Of a stretch of DNA of 64,000 nucleotides, positions 24,621 to 33,951 are shown piece by piece. Numbering within the stretch: position 1 is the stretch's first letter; the number at the start of each line of letters is the position of its first letter. Origin of the DNA: Enterobacter dykesii. Lineage in GTDB: Bacteria > Pseudomonadota > Gammaproteobacteria > Enterobacterales > Enterobacteriaceae. Position numbers and translations under genes: made by a program. The notes beneath the pieces were generated by a model. That model made no database searches. It was not told where the DNA came from and was given only the letters and a program-made list of their open reading frames with translations. Where the stretch lies: contig NZ_CP126604.1 in NCBI RefSeq assembly GCF_008364625.2, positions 1 to 64,000 of the forward strand, in the 5' to 3' direction.

Positions 24621-25454
24621 TTACGCCATGCGCAGCAGAATGGCGCCGCCGGCAATACCCAGCGCCGCCGCGATGCGCAGGCCCGCAACCTTTTCTTTTA
24701 AAAGGACAAACGCGATCAGCGCCCCAAAAAGAATCGAGGTTTCACGCAGCGCCGCGACCACCGCCAGCGGTGCCTGCGTCATGGCCCAAAGCGCCAGACC
24801 ATAAGAGCCCATGGTGCCAACGCCGCCGAGTAACCCCTTTTTCCAGTGCAGGCGCAGGTAGCCGGACGCTTCGCGCCGGCGCGCCACCATTGCCCAACTC
24901 AACAGGCAGAAGCCGTTCATAAAGAAGGTCCACAGCGTATAGCCCAGCGCGGTGTCCGACAGCCGCACGCCGGTGCCGTCGACCAGCGTATACCCGGCAA
25001 TGAAGCAGGCGTTCAGGAGCGCCAGCCAGAGCCCTTTGCGTGACTGCGTGCGGCCATGCATCGCCATCGCCAGAATCGAAAGGCAAATTACCCCGATGCC
25101 GGACCAGGCGAGCCAGGAGAGACGATCCCCGAGCGCCAGCACGCCGATCAGCGCCACCAGCAGCGGGGCGGTGCCGCGCATCAGCGGATAGGTCTGGCTC
25201 ATATCGGAGACCTGATAGGTCTTCGCTACCAGCACGGTATAGACCACCTGTAAGGCGCAGGAGACGATCAAAAACGGCCAGCTTGCAGCAGATGGCTGTG
25301 GGGAAAACGGCAGGAAGACCAGAGCGATAAGCGTGGCGGATCCGCTGACGCTTATGGCGGAATAGAGCTTGTCCGTTCCGGCCTTAACGATGGCGTTCCA
25401 GCTGGCATGCAGCAGCGCCGCGAAGAGCAAAATGCAGAAAACGGTGGTGGTCAT
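24621..25454 (-). CDS. EamA/DMT-family permease
   Basis: 277-residue membrane protein with about ten hydrophobic helices in two EamA repeats (about 1-135 and 145-277); HASWNAIVKAG near the N-terminus and LRETSILFGALIAFVLLKEK in the second repeat are typical of this family. Substrate unknown. It stands alone between emrD and the acetyltransferase gene. Confidence 0.88.
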   Translation of the reverse strand: MTTTVFCILLFAALLHASWNAIVKAGTDKLYSAISVSGSATLIALVFLPFSPQPSAASWPFLIVSCALQVVYTVLVAKTYQVSDMSQTYPLMRGTAPLLVALIGVLALGDRLSWLAWSGIGVICLSILAMAMHGRTQSRKGLWLALLNACFIAGYTLVDGTGVRLSDTALGYTLWTFFMNGFCLLSWAMVARRREASGYLRLHWKKGLLGGVGTMGSYGLALWAMTQAPLAVVAALRETSILFGALIAFVLLKEKVAGLRIAAALGIAGGAILLRMA

Positions 25455-25516
25455 GGCGTATCGGGTGATGAATTGTCACTCAACTGTAACATTCACACCC
25501 TGATGCTGCCAGCCGG

Positions 25517-25963
25517 CTACACGGCACAAAAAAGGCGGTGCGTCACCCGCGGTTCGTCCGAGACCAGCGTAAAACCCGCCTGGCGATAGAAGCCGTACGC
25601 GCTGTCCGGCGCGTGGGTATTCAGGAAATCAAACCAGATGCTGGCATCGGCCATCACCACGGTTAAAAGCTGTTTGCCAATGCCCAGCCCGCGGCACTTC
25701 TCGCTGACGTAGAGATGGCGAATACGTCCGGCGCGCGGCTGCTGGCTGAACGGATCGCGGTTGAGGCCGCATACGCCGACCAGCCTGCCGTTGAGAAACG
25801 CGCCCAGCAGCTTTTCTCCCGGCGCGTTAAAGCGGTTCTCGCCGCGCTGCCAGTTCTCTTCAAGCCTGCGCAGCATGTTGAAATTCAGTGCGATACTTTC
25901 AGCCTTCAGGGCGATATACCCCGGTTCATCCGGTGTGACAGGCTCAATTAACAGACGCGACAT
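25517..25963 (-). CDS. GNAT-family N-acetyltransferase
   Basis: 148-residue acetyltransferase with the acetyl-CoA binding motif A around RHLYVSEKCRGLGIGKQLL (78-97, where R/Q-x-x-G-x-G/A reads RGLGIG) and a C-terminal GFYRQAGF. Substrate not predictable. Its start lies just beyond the tisAB terminator, so the two are separate units. Confidence 0.87.
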   Translation of the reverse strand: MSRLLIEPVTPDEPGYIALKAESIALNFNMLRRLEENWQRGENRFNAPGEKLLGAFLNGRLVGVCGLNRDPFSQQPRAGRIRHLYVSEKCRGLGIGKQLLTVVMADASIWFDFLNTHAPDSAYGFYRQAGFTLVSDEPRVTHRLFCAV

Positions 25964-25977
25964 AGCATTCCCTCGTT

Positions 25978-26006
25978 ATTAAAGAGGGGCGGTTACCCGC
26001 CCCTCT
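25978..26006 (-). terminator. tisAB transcript terminator
   Basis: AGAGGGGCGG (25983-25992) and CCGCCCCTCT (25997-26006) with a 4-base loop; on the minus strand the stem is followed by TTAATAA. It lies 22 bases after the tisB stop. Confidence 0.85.
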
Positions 26007-26027
26007 CAGGTGCGACTTGAACCTGAA

Positions 26028-26117
26028 TTACCGAAGGAATTTCAGGACAGCATCAAGCAGTTGCAGTACAGCAACAATGAGTTTGAGGATAAGTATCACC
26101 ATATCCACTACGCTCAT
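26028..26117 (-). CDS. tisB: SOS-induced type I toxin TisB
   Basis: 29-residue hydrophobic peptide, reading MSVVDMVILIL at its N-terminus and LLDAVLKFLR at its C-terminus; the central KLIVAVLQ and overall length and charge pattern match E. coli TisB. TisB inserts in the inner membrane, collapses proton motive force and favours persister formation. ATG at 26117 is preceded by AAGGAG with a 6-base gap. The gene sits between emrD and ivbL as in E. coli, with the LexA box, IstR target and IstR sRNA all present. Too short for ordinary gene callers. Confidence 0.95.
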   Translation of the reverse strand: MSVVDMVILILKLIVAVLQLLDAVLKFLR

Positions 26118-26123
26118 ACGCGT

Positions 26124-26143
26124 CTCCTTTTGGTTAAAAGGAG
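26124..26143 (-). promoter_or_regulatory. Hairpin sequestering the tisB ribosome-binding site
   Basis: On the minus strand CTCCTTTT-aacc-AAAAGGAG, a perfect 8-bp stem whose 3' arm is the tisB Shine-Dalgarno. In E. coli the tisB start is likewise structured and translation needs an upstream ribosome standby site. Confidence 0.85.
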
Positions 26144-26188
26144 CACGATGCTGGCGTACCTTTCCGCCGCCTGTTGCCAGCACCTGGA

Positions 26189-26206
26189 TTGACGTAACAC
26201 AGTGTG
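26189..26206 (-). promoter_or_regulatory. IstR-1 pairing/standby site in the tisAB leader
   Basis: The plus strand here reads TTGACGTAACACAGTGTG, identical to the 5' part of IstR-1 at 26436-26453. As tisAB is transcribed from the minus strand, IstR-1 can pair perfectly with its mRNA over at least 18 nt, about 70-90 nt upstream of the tisB start. This matches the E. coli mechanism, in which IstR-1 blocks ribosome standby and triggers RNase III cleavage. Confidence 0.93.
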
Positions 26207-26307
26207 CTCACTTCAGGGGTTAAGGCACTGACGGCACCACCCGTTTCAGCCAGGACTTCGTTGCGCCGGTAAAACTGCGGCCCCCCTCGCTCACTGCGAA
26301 CACCCTC

Positions 26308-26339
26308 AGTATAGATAAATACTGTATGCATGAACAGTA
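26308..26339 (-). promoter_or_regulatory. LexA box and tisAB promoter
   Basis: TACTGTATGCATGAACAGTA at 26320-26339 fits the LexA consensus (CTGT-N8-ACAG) exactly. On the minus strand a -10 hexamer TATACT lies at 26308-26313, directly downstream of the box, so LexA would block the tisAB promoter until SOS induction. The tisAB mRNA would run from about 26301 to about 25980. Confidence 0.93.
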
Positions 26340-26399
26340 TTTTTTGGACAAAATCAGGAAGGCGATCCATACTCAAAAGCGTCAAAATCCGTGCCGGAA

Positions 26400-26428
26400 T
26401 TGCGCGTTCGTCTTCGATCGCGTATACT
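26400..26428 (+). promoter_or_regulatory. istR-1 sigma-70 promoter
   Basis: TTGCGC (26400-26405), 17-base spacer, TATACT (26423-26428), with the predicted start G at 26435. No LexA box overlaps it, consistent with constitutive IstR-1 synthesis. Confidence 0.85.
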
Positions 26429-26434
26429 TTTTGC

Positions 26435-26510
26435 GTTGACGTAACACAGTGTGTTCTGCGGCGACCAACCGCAAAACCCTGATAAAAACCTCGCTTAGGC
26501 GGGGTTTTTT
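26435..26510 (+). ncRNA. istR: IstR-1 antisense sRNA (antitoxin of TisB)
   Basis: About 76-nt RNA that starts GTTGACGTAACACAGTGTG and ends in a rho-independent terminator (AAAAACCTCGC-TTAG-GCGGGGTTTTTT, 26484-26510). E. coli IstR-1 is about 75 nt, has the same 5' sequence type and the same position upstream of ivbL. Its 5' end is complementary to the tisAB leader. A longer SOS-induced IstR-2 could start near the LexA box and share the terminator. Confidence 0.93.
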
Positions 26511-26531
26511 GTTTTCATCCCCCAACAAACG

Positions 26532-26608
26532 AAACGTGATCCCTGACGCATTTTTGTGCAGATGAAAATATTTCCATTGTCACGCCCGAAAACCTGTGTT
26601 TGTATAAA
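26532..26608 (+). promoter_or_regulatory. ivbL-ilvBN promoter with CRP site
   Basis: A CRP-like site AAACGTGATCCCTGACGCAT begins at 26532 (GTGAT plus a degenerate right half). Downstream are TTGTCA at 26577-26582 and TATAAA at 26603-26608; the 20-base spacing is long, but TTTGTATAAATT is an extended -10 type element. E. coli ilvBN is CRP-dependent. Confidence 0.7.
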
Positions 26609-26639
26609 TTCCATCAATGATTCCAAACACAGGTCCCCA

Positions 26640-26738
26640 ATGACTTCATCCATCTTCACTTCGACCCTACTAAAAACTGCGCAACCAGCCGCAGTGGTCG
26701 TCGTGCGTGTGGTGGTGGTCGTCGGCAATGCGCCGTAG
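26640..26738 (+). CDS. ivbL: ilvBN leader peptide
   Basis: 32-residue attenuation leader. The C-terminal part is rich in the regulating amino acids: AAVVVVRVVVVVGNAP is identical to the E. coli leader end, with nine valines. Ribosome stalling at Val/Leu codons when charged tRNAs are scarce prevents formation of the terminator at 26764-26795 and lets ilvBN be transcribed. Confidence 0.95.
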   Translation: MTSSIFTSTLLKTAQPAAVVVVRVVVVVGNAP

Positions 26739-26763
26739 GGACTGGATCAACACACGAATCCAA

Positions 26764-26795
26764 AACCCCGCCGGCGCAAACCGGGCGGGTTTTTT
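26764..26795 (+). terminator. ilvBN attenuator terminator
   Basis: CCCGCCGG and CCGGGCGGG arms (one bulged G) followed by six T, 26 bases after ivbL and 49 bases before ilvB: the attenuator stem. Confidence 0.9.
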
Positions 26796-26844
26796 CGTTT
26801 AGGACCCTCCCCGGAACGTCGGCCCAGAAGAAAAGGACTGGAGC

Positions 26845-28533
26845 ATGGCAATTTCGGGCACAACATCCACAAAGAGGCGTTTTACTGGCGCGCAGCTGAT
26901 CGTTCATTTGCTGGAACGACAGGGCATCACTACCGTTGCGGGTATTCCGGGCGGTACGGTGCTGCCGCTGTACGATGCGTTAAGCCAAAGCACGCAGATC
27001 CGCCACGTGCTGGCGCGCCACGAGCAGGGGGCAGGCTTTATTGCTCAGGGCATGGCGCGTACGCAGGGCAAACCGGCGGTCTGTATGGCCTGCAGCGGCC
27101 CGGGCGCAACCAACCTGGTGACCGCCATCGCCGACGCGCGCCTCGACTCCATTCCGCTGATCTGCATTACCGGCCAGGTACCGTCCTCGATGATCGGCAC
27201 CGATGCGTTCCAGGAAGTGGACACCTACGGCATCTCTATCCCCATCACCAAACATAACTATTTAGTTCGCGATATCAGCGAGCTTCCTCAGGTTATCAGC
27301 GATGCGTTTCGCATTGCGCAGTCTGGCCGCCCGGGCCCGGTGTGGATAGACATTCCTAAGGATGTCCAGACCGCAGAGATCGAGATCGACGTCCTGCCGG
27401 AGCCGGGCGAGCGTGCCCCCGCGCCGGAATTCAGCGCTGAGAGCGTGCGCAACGCCGCCGCCATGATTAACGCCGCCAAACGCCCGGTGCTTTATCTGGG
27501 CGGCGGGGCGATTAACGCTGCGGATGAAATCCGCGAGTTTACAGAGAAAGCCAACCTGCCCACTACCATGACCCTGATGGCGCTGGGCATGCTGCCTAAG
27601 GCGCACCCATTGTCATTAGGTATGCTGGGCATGCACGGCGCGCGCAGCACCAATTACATCCTGCAAGAGGCTGATTTGCTGATTGTTATGGGCGCGCGTT
27701 TTGATGACCGGGCGATCGGCAAAACCGAGCAGTTCTGCCCGAACGCCAAAATCATTCACGTGGATATCGACCGCGCCGAGCTGGGTAAAATCAAGCAGCC
27801 GCACGTGGCGATTCAGGGCGACGTGGCCGAGGTGCTGGCGCAGCTGATCCCGCAGACGAACGCAGCCGACCGCGCCGACTGGCGTCAGCTGGTGGCCGAT
27901 CTGCAGCGCGAGTTCCCGGGCGCCATCCCAACCGAAGGCGACCCGCTTAGCCATTACGGCTTGATCAACGCCGTGGCCGCCTGCGTGGACGACAGCGCAA
28001 TCATCACCACCGACGTGGGCCAGCATCAGATGTGGACCGCCCAGGCCTACCCGCTGAACCGTCCGCGCCAGTGGCTGACCTCCGGCGGTCTGGGAACCAT
28101 GGGCTTCGGCCTGCCTGCGGCGGTCGGCGCAGCCCTCGCCAACCCGGACCGCAAGGTCATCTGCTTCTCCGGTGACGGCAGCCTGATGATGAACATTCAG
28201 GAGATGGCGACCGCGGCCGAAAACCAGTTAGACGTGAAAATCATCCTGATGAACAACGAGGCGCTGGGGCTGGTGCACCAGCAGCAGAGCCTGTTCTACA
28301 AGCAGGGCGTGTTTGCCGCGACCTACCCTGGGATGATTAACTTTATGCAGATTGCCGCCGGCTTTGGCCTGCACACCTGCGATCTGAACGCCGAAGAGGA
28401 TGCCCACGCGGCGCTGCAGGCGGCGATTTCTCGCCCCGGCCCGGCGCTGATCCACGTGCGTATCGACCCTGAACAAAAAGTGTATCCGATGGTGCCGCCG
28501 GGAGCGGCAAATACTGAGATGGTGGGAGAATAA
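26845..28533 (+). CDS. ilvB: Acetolactate synthase I large subunit
   Basis: Catalytic subunit of valine-sensitive acetohydroxyacid synthase I, the first common step of branched-chain amino acid synthesis. 562 residues with the ThDP-activating Glu in ARHEQGAGFIAQG, an FAD-binding middle domain and the ThDP-Mg motif GDGSLMMNIQEM...NNE in the C-terminal domain. ATG follows GGACTGGAGC. Three bases separate it from ilvN. Controlled by attenuation through ivbL. Confidence 0.98.
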   Translation: MAISGTTSTKRRFTGAQLIVHLLERQGITTVAGIPGGTVLPLYDALSQSTQIRHVLARHEQGAGFIAQGMARTQGKPAVCMACSGPGATNLVTAIADARLDSIPLICITGQVPSSMIGTDAFQEVDTYGISIPITKHNYLVRDISELPQVISDAFRIAQSGRPGPVWIDIPKDVQTAEIEIDVLPEPGERAPAPEFSAESVRNAAAMINAAKRPVLYLGGGAINAADEIREFTEKANLPTTMTLMALGMLPKAHPLSLGMLGMHGARSTNYILQEADLLIVMGARFDDRAIGKTEQFCPNAKIIHVDIDRAELGKIKQPHVAIQGDVAEVLAQLIPQTNAADRADWRQLVADLQREFPGAIPTEGDPLSHYGLINAVAACVDDSAIITTDVGQHQMWTAQAYPLNRPRQWLTSGGLGTMGFGLPAAVGAALANPDRKVICFSGDGSLMMNIQEMATAAENQLDVKIILMNNEALGLVHQQQSLFYKQGVFAATYPGMINFMQIAAGFGLHTCDLNAEEDAHAALQAAISRPGPALIHVRIDPEQKVYPMVPPGAANTEMVGE

Positions 28534-28536
28534 GCC

Positions 28537-28824
28537 ATGCAGAAACAACATGATAACGTCATTCTGGAACTCACCGTCCGCAACCACCCTGGCGTTATGA
28601 CCCACGTCTGCGGGCTCTTTGCCCGCCGGGCGTTTAACGTGGAAGGCATTCTCTGTCTGCCGATTCAGGGCAGCGAGCACAGCCGCATCTGGCTACTGGT
28701 TAATGATGACCAGCGTCTGGAGCAAATGATGGCCCAGATCGACAAGCTGGAAGACGTCACCAAAGTGGCGCGCAACCAGTCCGATCCCACCATGTTTAAC
28801 AAAATTGCGGTGTTCTTCGAATAA
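28537..28824 (+). CDS. ilvN: Acetolactate synthase I small regulatory subunit
   Basis: 95-residue ACT-domain subunit that confers valine feedback inhibition and activates IlvB. The ACT core [27 protein letters not shown] carries the GVM/NVEGI contacts. Length equals E. coli IlvN. Translated right after ilvB. Confidence 0.98.
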   Translation: MQKQHDNVILELTVRNHPGVMTHVCGLFARRAFNVEGILCLPIQGSEHSRIWLLVNDDQRLEQMMAQIDKLEDVTKVARNQSDPTMFNKIAVFFE

Positions 28825-28845
28825 ATCGCTCATTGCTTGAACACC

Positions 28846-28879
28846 CGCGCGCTTATCGTTAAGGTAGGCGCGTTTTTTT
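28846..28879 (+). terminator. ilvBN terminator
   Basis: CGCGCGC arm and GCGCG arm around an inner TTAtcgtTAA, followed by seven T, about 20 bases after ilvN. Confidence 0.8.
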
Positions 28880-28901
28880 ATCCGCCCGCCAGGAACGCGC
28901 T

Positions 28902-29495
28902 ATGACCACCATCGCCCTTATCGACGACCACCTTATCGTCCGCTCCGGATTTGCCCAGCTTCTGAATCTCGAAGCGGATTTTCAGGTTGTGGCCGAGTTT
29001 GGCTCCGGTCGCGAGGCGCTGGCGGGCCTGCCGGGGCGCGGGGTGCAGGTCTGTATCTGCGACATCTCGATGCCGGATCTTTCCGGACTGGAGCTGTTAA
29101 GCCAGCTGCCGAAAGGGATGGCGACGATCATGCTCTCGGTCCACGACAGCCCGGCGCTGGTCGAGCAGGCGCTCAACGCGGGGGCGCGCGGCTTTCTCTC
29201 CAAGCGCTGTAGCCCCGACGAACTGATCGCCGCGGTGCGCACCGTCTCCACCGGCGGCTGCTATTTAACGCCGGATATCGCCATCAAGCTGGCGGCCGGA
29301 CGGCAGGATCCGCTCACCCGGCGCGAGCGTCAGGTGGCTGAGAAGCTCGCGCAGGGAATGTCGGTAAAAGAGATTGCCGCCGAGCTGGATCTGTCCCCGA
29401 AAACCGTGCACGTTCACCGCGCCAACCTGATGGAAAAACTCAACGTCAGCAACGACGTCGAGCTGGCGCGCCGCATGTTTGACAGCTGGCAATGA
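28902..29495 (+). CDS. uhpA: UhpA response regulator
   Basis: NarL/FixJ-type activator of uhpT. 197 residues: receiver domain with phospho-acceptor Asp54 ([10 protein letters not shown]) and a LuxR-type HTH ([21 protein letters not shown] onward). Phosphorylated by UhpB when extracellular glucose-6-phosphate is sensed through UhpC. Stop overlaps the uhpB start (ATGA). Confidence 0.97.
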   Translation: MTTIALIDDHLIVRSGFAQLLNLEADFQVVAEFGSGREALAGLPGRGVQVCICDISMPDLSGLELLSQLPKGMATIMLSVHDSPALVEQALNAGARGFLSKRCSPDELIAAVRTVSTGGCYLTPDIAIKLAAGRQDPLTRRERQVAEKLAQGMSVKEIAAELDLSPKTVHVHRANLMEKLNVSNDVELARRMFDSWQ

Positions 29496-30997
29496 GTTCC
29501 GCTTTTTCACGGCTGATCGCCGTCGTCGCCAGCTTTTTTATCTTCTCCGCCGCCTGGTTCTGCCTGTGGAGCATTAGTCTGCATCTGGTGGAGCGCCCGG
29601 AGCTGGCGGTGCTGCTGTTCCCCTTCGGGCTGCGTCTGGGGTTAATGCTCCAGTGTCCGCGCGCCTACTGGCCGGTTTTGCTCGGCGCAGAGTGGCTGAT
29701 GCTGGTCTGGCTGGCGCAGGAGGTGGCCCTCGCGCACCTGCCCTTATTGATGACCGGAAGCCTGCTCACGCTTCTCCCGGTTGCGCTCATCTCCCGCTAC
29801 CGCCACCAGCGCGACTGGCGCACGCTGCTGCGTCAGGGGGCGGCGCTGATGGCCGCCGCGCTGCTGCAGTCCCTGCCGTGGATTGGCGACAAGGAGATGC
29901 TCAATGCCCTGCTGCTGACCCTCACCGGCGGCCTGACGCTCGCGCCGACCTGCCTCGTTATCTGGCACTACCTCACCAGCACCGTCTGGCAGCCGCTCGG
30001 CCCGGGGCTGGTTTCCCAGCCGGTGAACTGGCGCGCTCGGCATCTCATCTGGTATCTGCTGCTGTTTGTGGTAAGCCTATGGCTCCAGCTTGGCCTGCCC
30101 GCTGAACTATCACGCTTCACGCCGTTCTGTCTGGCGCTGCCGATTATCGCCCTGGCCTGGCACTACGGATGGCAGGGGGCGCTGATCGCCACGCTGATGA
30201 ACGCCATCGCGCTGATCGCCAGCCAGACCTGGCACGATCACCCTGTGGATTTGCTGCTTTCCCTGCTGGCTCAAAGCCTGACCGGGCTGCTGCTCGGCGC
30301 GGGCATTCAGCGCCTGCGCGAGCTGAACCAGTCCCTGCAGACCGAGCTGGCGCGCAACCGCCGTCTGGCGGAGCGTCTGCTGGAAACCGAAGAGAGCGTG
30401 CGGCAGGAGGTCGCCCGCGAGCTGCACGACGATATCGGCCAGACCATCACCGCTATCCGCACCCAGGCGGGCATAGTCCAGCGCCTGGCGGCTGAAAACG
30501 CGGGCGTGAAGCAGGGCGGGGCACATATCGAACAGCTTTCGCTGGGCGTCTATGACTCCGTTCGACGCCTGTTAGGACGGCTGCGTCCGCGCCAGCTCGA
30601 CGACCTGTCGCTGGAGCAGGCGGTGCGTTCCCTGATGCGCGAGATGGAGCTGGAAAGCCGCGGCATCGTCAGCCATCTCGACTGGTGCATTAACGAATCT
30701 ACGCTCAGCGAAGGTCAGCGCGTGACGCTGTTCCGCGTCTGTCAGGAAGGGCTGAACAACATCGTCAAGCACGCCAGCGCCAGCGCGGTTACCATCCAGG
30801 GCTGGCAGCAGGACGAGCGCCTGATGCTGGTGATTGAAGACGACGGCTGCGGTCTGCCGCCGGGCTCCGGCCAGCAGGGCTTTGGCCTGGCGGGCATGCG
30901 CGAGCGCGTGAAGGCGCTCGGCGGTACGCTGAATATCTCCTGCACCCACGGGACGCGCGTCAGCGTCAGCCTGCCGCTACGGAGTTACCATGTTTAA
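29492..30997 (+). CDS. uhpB: UhpB sensor histidine kinase
   Basis: 501-residue inner-membrane kinase. The N-terminal half (about 1-275) is hydrophobic with about eight helices (MASE1-like); the cytoplasmic half has the HisKA_3 box with phospho-His312 ([12 protein letters not shown]) and the ATPase domain ([14 protein letters not shown]-type N/G boxes near 445-470). Works with UhpC as sensor complex. Overlaps uhpA by four and uhpC by eight bases. Confidence 0.96.
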   Translation: MSSAFSRLIAVVASFFIFSAAWFCLWSISLHLVERPELAVLLFPFGLRLGLMLQCPRAYWPVLLGAEWLMLVWLAQEVALAHLPLLMTGSLLTLLPVALISRYRHQRDWRTLLRQGAALMAAALLQSLPWIGDKEMLNALLLTLTGGLTLAPTCLVIWHYLTSTVWQPLGPGLVSQPVNWRARHLIWYLLLFVVSLWLQLGLPAELSRFTPFCLALPIIALAWHYGWQGALIATLMNAIALIASQTWHDHPVDLLLSLLAQSLTGLLLGAGIQRLRELNQSLQTELARNRRLAERLLETEESVRQEVARELHDDIGQTITAIRTQAGIVQRLAAENAGVKQGGAHIEQLSLGVYDSVRRLLGRLRPRQLDDLSLEQAVRSLMREMELESRGIVSHLDWCINESTLSEGQRVTLFRVCQEGLNNIVKHASASAVTIQGWQQDERLMLVIEDDGCGLPPGSGQQGFGLAGMRERVKALGGTLNISCTHGTRVSVSLPLRSYHV

Positions 30998-32309
30998 AAC
31001 CCCTGCCAGCGCCGCGCCGATTGGCGATAAAGCGGAAATCGACGCCCGCTACCGCTACTGGCGTCGCCATATCCTGATGACCATCTGGCTCGGCTACGCG
31101 CTGTTCTACTTTACCCGCAAAAGCTTCAACGCCGCCGCGCCGGAGATCCTCGTCAGCGGCGTGATGACGCGCACCGATATCGGCCTGCTGGCGACGCTGT
31201 TTTACATCACCTACGGCCTGTCGAAGTTCTTCTCCGGCATCGTCAGCGACCGCTCCAACGCGCGCTATTTTATGGGCGTCGGGCTGATCGCCACCGGGGT
31301 GGTGAACATCCTGTTTGGTTTCTCCACCTCGCTTTGGGCCTTCGCCCTGCTGTGGGCGCTGAACGCCTTTTTCCAGGGCTGGGGCGCGCCGGTCTGCGCC
31401 CGCCTGCTCACCGCCTGGTATTCGCGCAACGAGCGTGGCGGCTGGTGGGCAATCTGGAACACCGCGCATAACGTCGGCGGGGCGCTGATCCCGATGGTGG
31501 TAGGTGCGGCGGCGCTGCACTACGGCTGGCGCGCGGGGATGATGATTGCCGGAGGCCTCGCGATTGTCGCCGGGCTGTTTCTCTGCTGGCGCCTGCGCGA
31601 CCGGCCGCAAACCGTCGGTCTGCCTGCGGTGGGCGACTGGCGGCACGACGAAATGGAGATTGCCCAGCAGCAGGAAGGCGCGGGGCTGACCGGCAGGGAG
31701 ATCCTCACAAAATACGTGCTGAAAAACCCCTACATCTGGCTGCTGTCGCTCTGCTACGTGCTGGTTTACGTGGTGCGTGCGGCGATCAACGACTGGGGCA
31801 ATCTGTACATGTCCGAGACGCTCGGCGTGGATCTGGTGACCGCCAACTCGGCGGTGACGATGTTCGAACTGGGCGGGTTTATCGGCGCGCTGGTGGCGGG
31901 CTGGGGCTCGGACAAGCTGTTCAACGGCAACCGTGGCCCGATGAACCTGATTTTCGCCGCCGGGATTTTGCTCTCCGTCGGCTCGCTGTGGCTGATGCCG
32001 TTCGCCAGCTATGTGATGCAGGCGGCGTGCTTCTTCACCACTGGCTTCTTCGTGTTTGGCCCGCAGATGCTGATCGGCATGGCGGCGGCGGAGTGTTCTC
32101 ACAAAGAGGCGGCAGGCGCGGCGACGGGCTTTGTCGGACTGTTTGCCTACCTCGGCGCATCGCTCTCCGGCTGGCCGCTGGCGCGGGTGATTGACGTCTG
32201 GCACTGGAGCGGTTTCTTCGCGGTGATCGCCATCGCGGCGGGGATCTCCGCGCTGCTGCTGCTGCCCTTCCTGCACGCGCAGGCCCCGCGCGAGGTGAGC
32301 GAAGCGTGA
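30990..32309 (+). CDS. uhpC: UhpC glucose-6-phosphate sensor/transporter-like protein
   Basis: 439-residue MFS protein of the organophosphate:Pi antiporter family, which senses external glucose-6-phosphate and signals to UhpB. Twelve hydrophobic helices; conserved [14 protein letters not shown] and [12 protein letters not shown] segments. It starts after GGAGTTACC inside the end of uhpB. Confidence 0.96.
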   Translation: MFKTPASAAPIGDKAEIDARYRYWRRHILMTIWLGYALFYFTRKSFNAAAPEILVSGVMTRTDIGLLATLFYITYGLSKFFSGIVSDRSNARYFMGVGLIATGVVNILFGFSTSLWAFALLWALNAFFQGWGAPVCARLLTAWYSRNERGGWWAIWNTAHNVGGALIPMVVGAAALHYGWRAGMMIAGGLAIVAGLFLCWRLRDRPQTVGLPAVGDWRHDEMEIAQQQEGAGLTGREILTKYVLKNPYIWLLSLCYVLVYVVRAAINDWGNLYMSETLGVDLVTANSAVTMFELGGFIGALVAGWGSDKLFNGNRGPMNLIFAAGILLSVGSLWLMPFASYVMQAACFFTTGFFVFGPQMLIGMAAAECSHKEAAGAATGFVGLFAYLGASLSGWPLARVIDVWHWSGFFAVIAIAAGISALLLLPFLHAQAPREVSEA

Positions 32310-32394
32310 TGTGCCTCACCTTTCTGGCCCGAGTGGCGTAAAACTAAGAAATTTTCCCGGTTTTACCTGGACGCTGTCTCAGGCATCTCTCCCG

Positions 32395-32436
32395 GCTGAT
32401 TTTTACAATGCCTGCCATTCGCAGGTAAAAATCAGC
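32395..32436 (+). promoter_or_regulatory. Perfect 12-bp inverted repeat at the uhpT promoter/leader
   Basis: GCTGATTTTTAC (32395-32406) and GTAAAAATCAGC (32425-32436) with an inner CTGC/GCAG stem. The left arm overlaps the best -10 candidate TACAAT (32404-32409); the right arm ends just before the uhpT ribosome site CAGGAG. The region upstream (32341-32394) should hold UhpA sites (CCTGGACGCTGTCTCAGG is a candidate). Confidence 0.6.
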
Positions 32437-32449
32437 TCAGGAGCAAACC

Positions 32450-33841
32450 ATGCTGGCCTTCCTCAACCAGGTGCGCAAGCCGACCCTGGATCTGCCGCTC
32501 GACGTGCGGCGCAAGATGTGGTTCAAACCGTTCATGCAGTCCTATCTGGTGGTCTTCATCGGCTACCTGACCATGTACCTGATCCGCAAAAACTTTAACA
32601 TCGCGCAGAACGATATGATCTCAACCTACGGGCTGAGCATGACGCAGCTGGGGATGATTGGTCTGGGCTTCTCCATCACCTACGGCGTGGGGAAAACCGT
32701 CGTTTCCTACTACGCGGACGGCAAAAACACCAAGCAGTTCCTGCCGTTTATGCTGATCCTCTCCGCCATCTGTATGCTCGGCTTCAGCGCCAGCATGGGC
32801 GCGGGCTCCGTCAGCCTGTTCATGATGATCGCTTTCTACGCCCTGAGCGGTTTCTTCCAGAGTACCGGCGGGTCGTGCAGCTACTCCACCATCACCAAAT
32901 GGACCCCGCGCCGCAAGCGTGGTTCCTACCTCGGCATGTGGAACATCTCCCACAACCTCGGCGGGGCGGGGGCGGCAGGCGTGGCGCTGTTTGGTGCGAA
33001 CTATCTGTTCGACGGCCACGTGATCGGCATGTTTATCTTCCCGTCGATTATCGCCCTGATTGTCGGCTTTATCGGCCTGCGCTACGGCAGCGACTCCCCG
33101 GAATCTTACGGCCTCGGCAAAGCCGAAGAGCTGTTCGGGGAGGAGATCAGCGAAGAGGACAAAGAGACCGAAGAAAACGAGATGTCCAAATGGCAGATCT
33201 TTGTTGAGTACGTGCTGAAAAACAAAGTGATCTGGCTGCTGTGCTTCTCAAACATCTTCCTCTACGTGGTGCGTATCGGCATCGACCAGTGGTCGACCGT
33301 GTATGCCTTCCAGGAGCTGAAGCTCTCTAAAGAAGTGGCGATTCAGGGCTTCACCCTGTTCGAAGTGGGCGCGCTGGTCGGCACGCTGCTGTGGGGCTGG
33401 CTTTCGGATCTTGCCAACGGCCGTCGCGCGCTGGTGGCCTGCGTCGCGCTGGCGCTGATTATCGCCACGCTCGGCGTCTACCAGCACGCCAGCAACCAGT
33501 ACGTTTACCTGGCGTCCCTGTTCGCGCTCGGCTTCCTGGTGTTTGGTCCACAGCTGCTGATCGGCGTGGCGGCAGTGGGCTTTGTCCCGAAAAAAGCGAT
33601 CGGCGCCGCCGATGGGATTAAAGGCACCTTCGCCTACCTGATCGGCGACAGCTTCGCCAAGCTGGGTCTGGGGATGATCGCCGACGGCACGCCAATTTTC
33701 GGCCTCACCGGCTGGGCGGGCACCTTCGCGGCGCTGGATGCCGCAGCGATCGGCTGTATCGTCCTGATGGCGATGGTTGCGGTGCTGGAAGAACGTAAAA
33801 TTCGCCGTGAGAATCGTGCGCAGAAATTAAAAACAGCTTGA
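32450..33841 (+). CDS. uhpT: Hexose-6-phosphate:phosphate antiporter UhpT
   Basis: Imports sugar phosphates (and fosfomycin) in exchange for phosphate. 463 residues with 12 membrane helices; N-terminal [16 protein letters not shown], the conserved [17 protein letters not shown] segment and the [12 protein letters not shown] segment match E. coli UhpT. Activated by UhpA; the gene lies 140 bases after uhpC with its own promoter. Confidence 0.98.
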   Translation: MLAFLNQVRKPTLDLPLDVRRKMWFKPFMQSYLVVFIGYLTMYLIRKNFNIAQNDMISTYGLSMTQLGMIGLGFSITYGVGKTVVSYYADGKNTKQFLPFMLILSAICMLGFSASMGAGSVSLFMMIAFYALSGFFQSTGGSCSYSTITKWTPRRKRGSYLGMWNISHNLGGAGAAGVALFGANYLFDGHVIGMFIFPSIIALIVGFIGLRYGSDSPESYGLGKAEELFGEEISEEDKETEENEMSKWQIFVEYVLKNKVIWLLCFSNIFLYVVRIGIDQWSTVYAFQELKLSKEVAIQGFTLFEVGALVGTLLWGWLSDLANGRRALVACVALALIIATLGVYQHASNQYVYLASLFALGFLVFGPQLLIGVAAVGFVPKKAIGAADGIKGTFAYLIGDSFAKLGLGMIADGTPIFGLTGWAGTFAALDAAAIGCIVLMAMVAVLEERKIRRENRAQKLKTA

Positions 33842-33860
33842 GTTTGCAGGTAACTTCTTT

Positions 33861-33887
33861 GCCCGGTGTGTGATGCCGGGCTTTTTT
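33861..33887 (+). terminator. uhpT terminator
   Basis: GCCCGG-tgtgtgatg-CCGGGC followed by TTTTTT, 20 bases after the uhpT stop. Confidence 0.9.
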
Positions 33888-33951
33888 ATGCCTGTCGCTG
33901 TCGACGCCGTGCGTTTCCCGCTATGATGAGCGGCTATTCATAGGAGAACGC

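Noticed and set aside
26134-26385. Minus-strand frame overlapping the tisAB leader (tisA-like position)
   Set aside because: The E. coli tisA frame is considered untranslated, and here the region is explained by the LexA box, IstR pairing site and leader RNA.
30966-32276. 436-codon minus-strand frame opposite uhpC
   Set aside because: Arg/His/Gln-rich translation typical of the antisense of a membrane protein gene; uhpC is unmistakable on the other strand.
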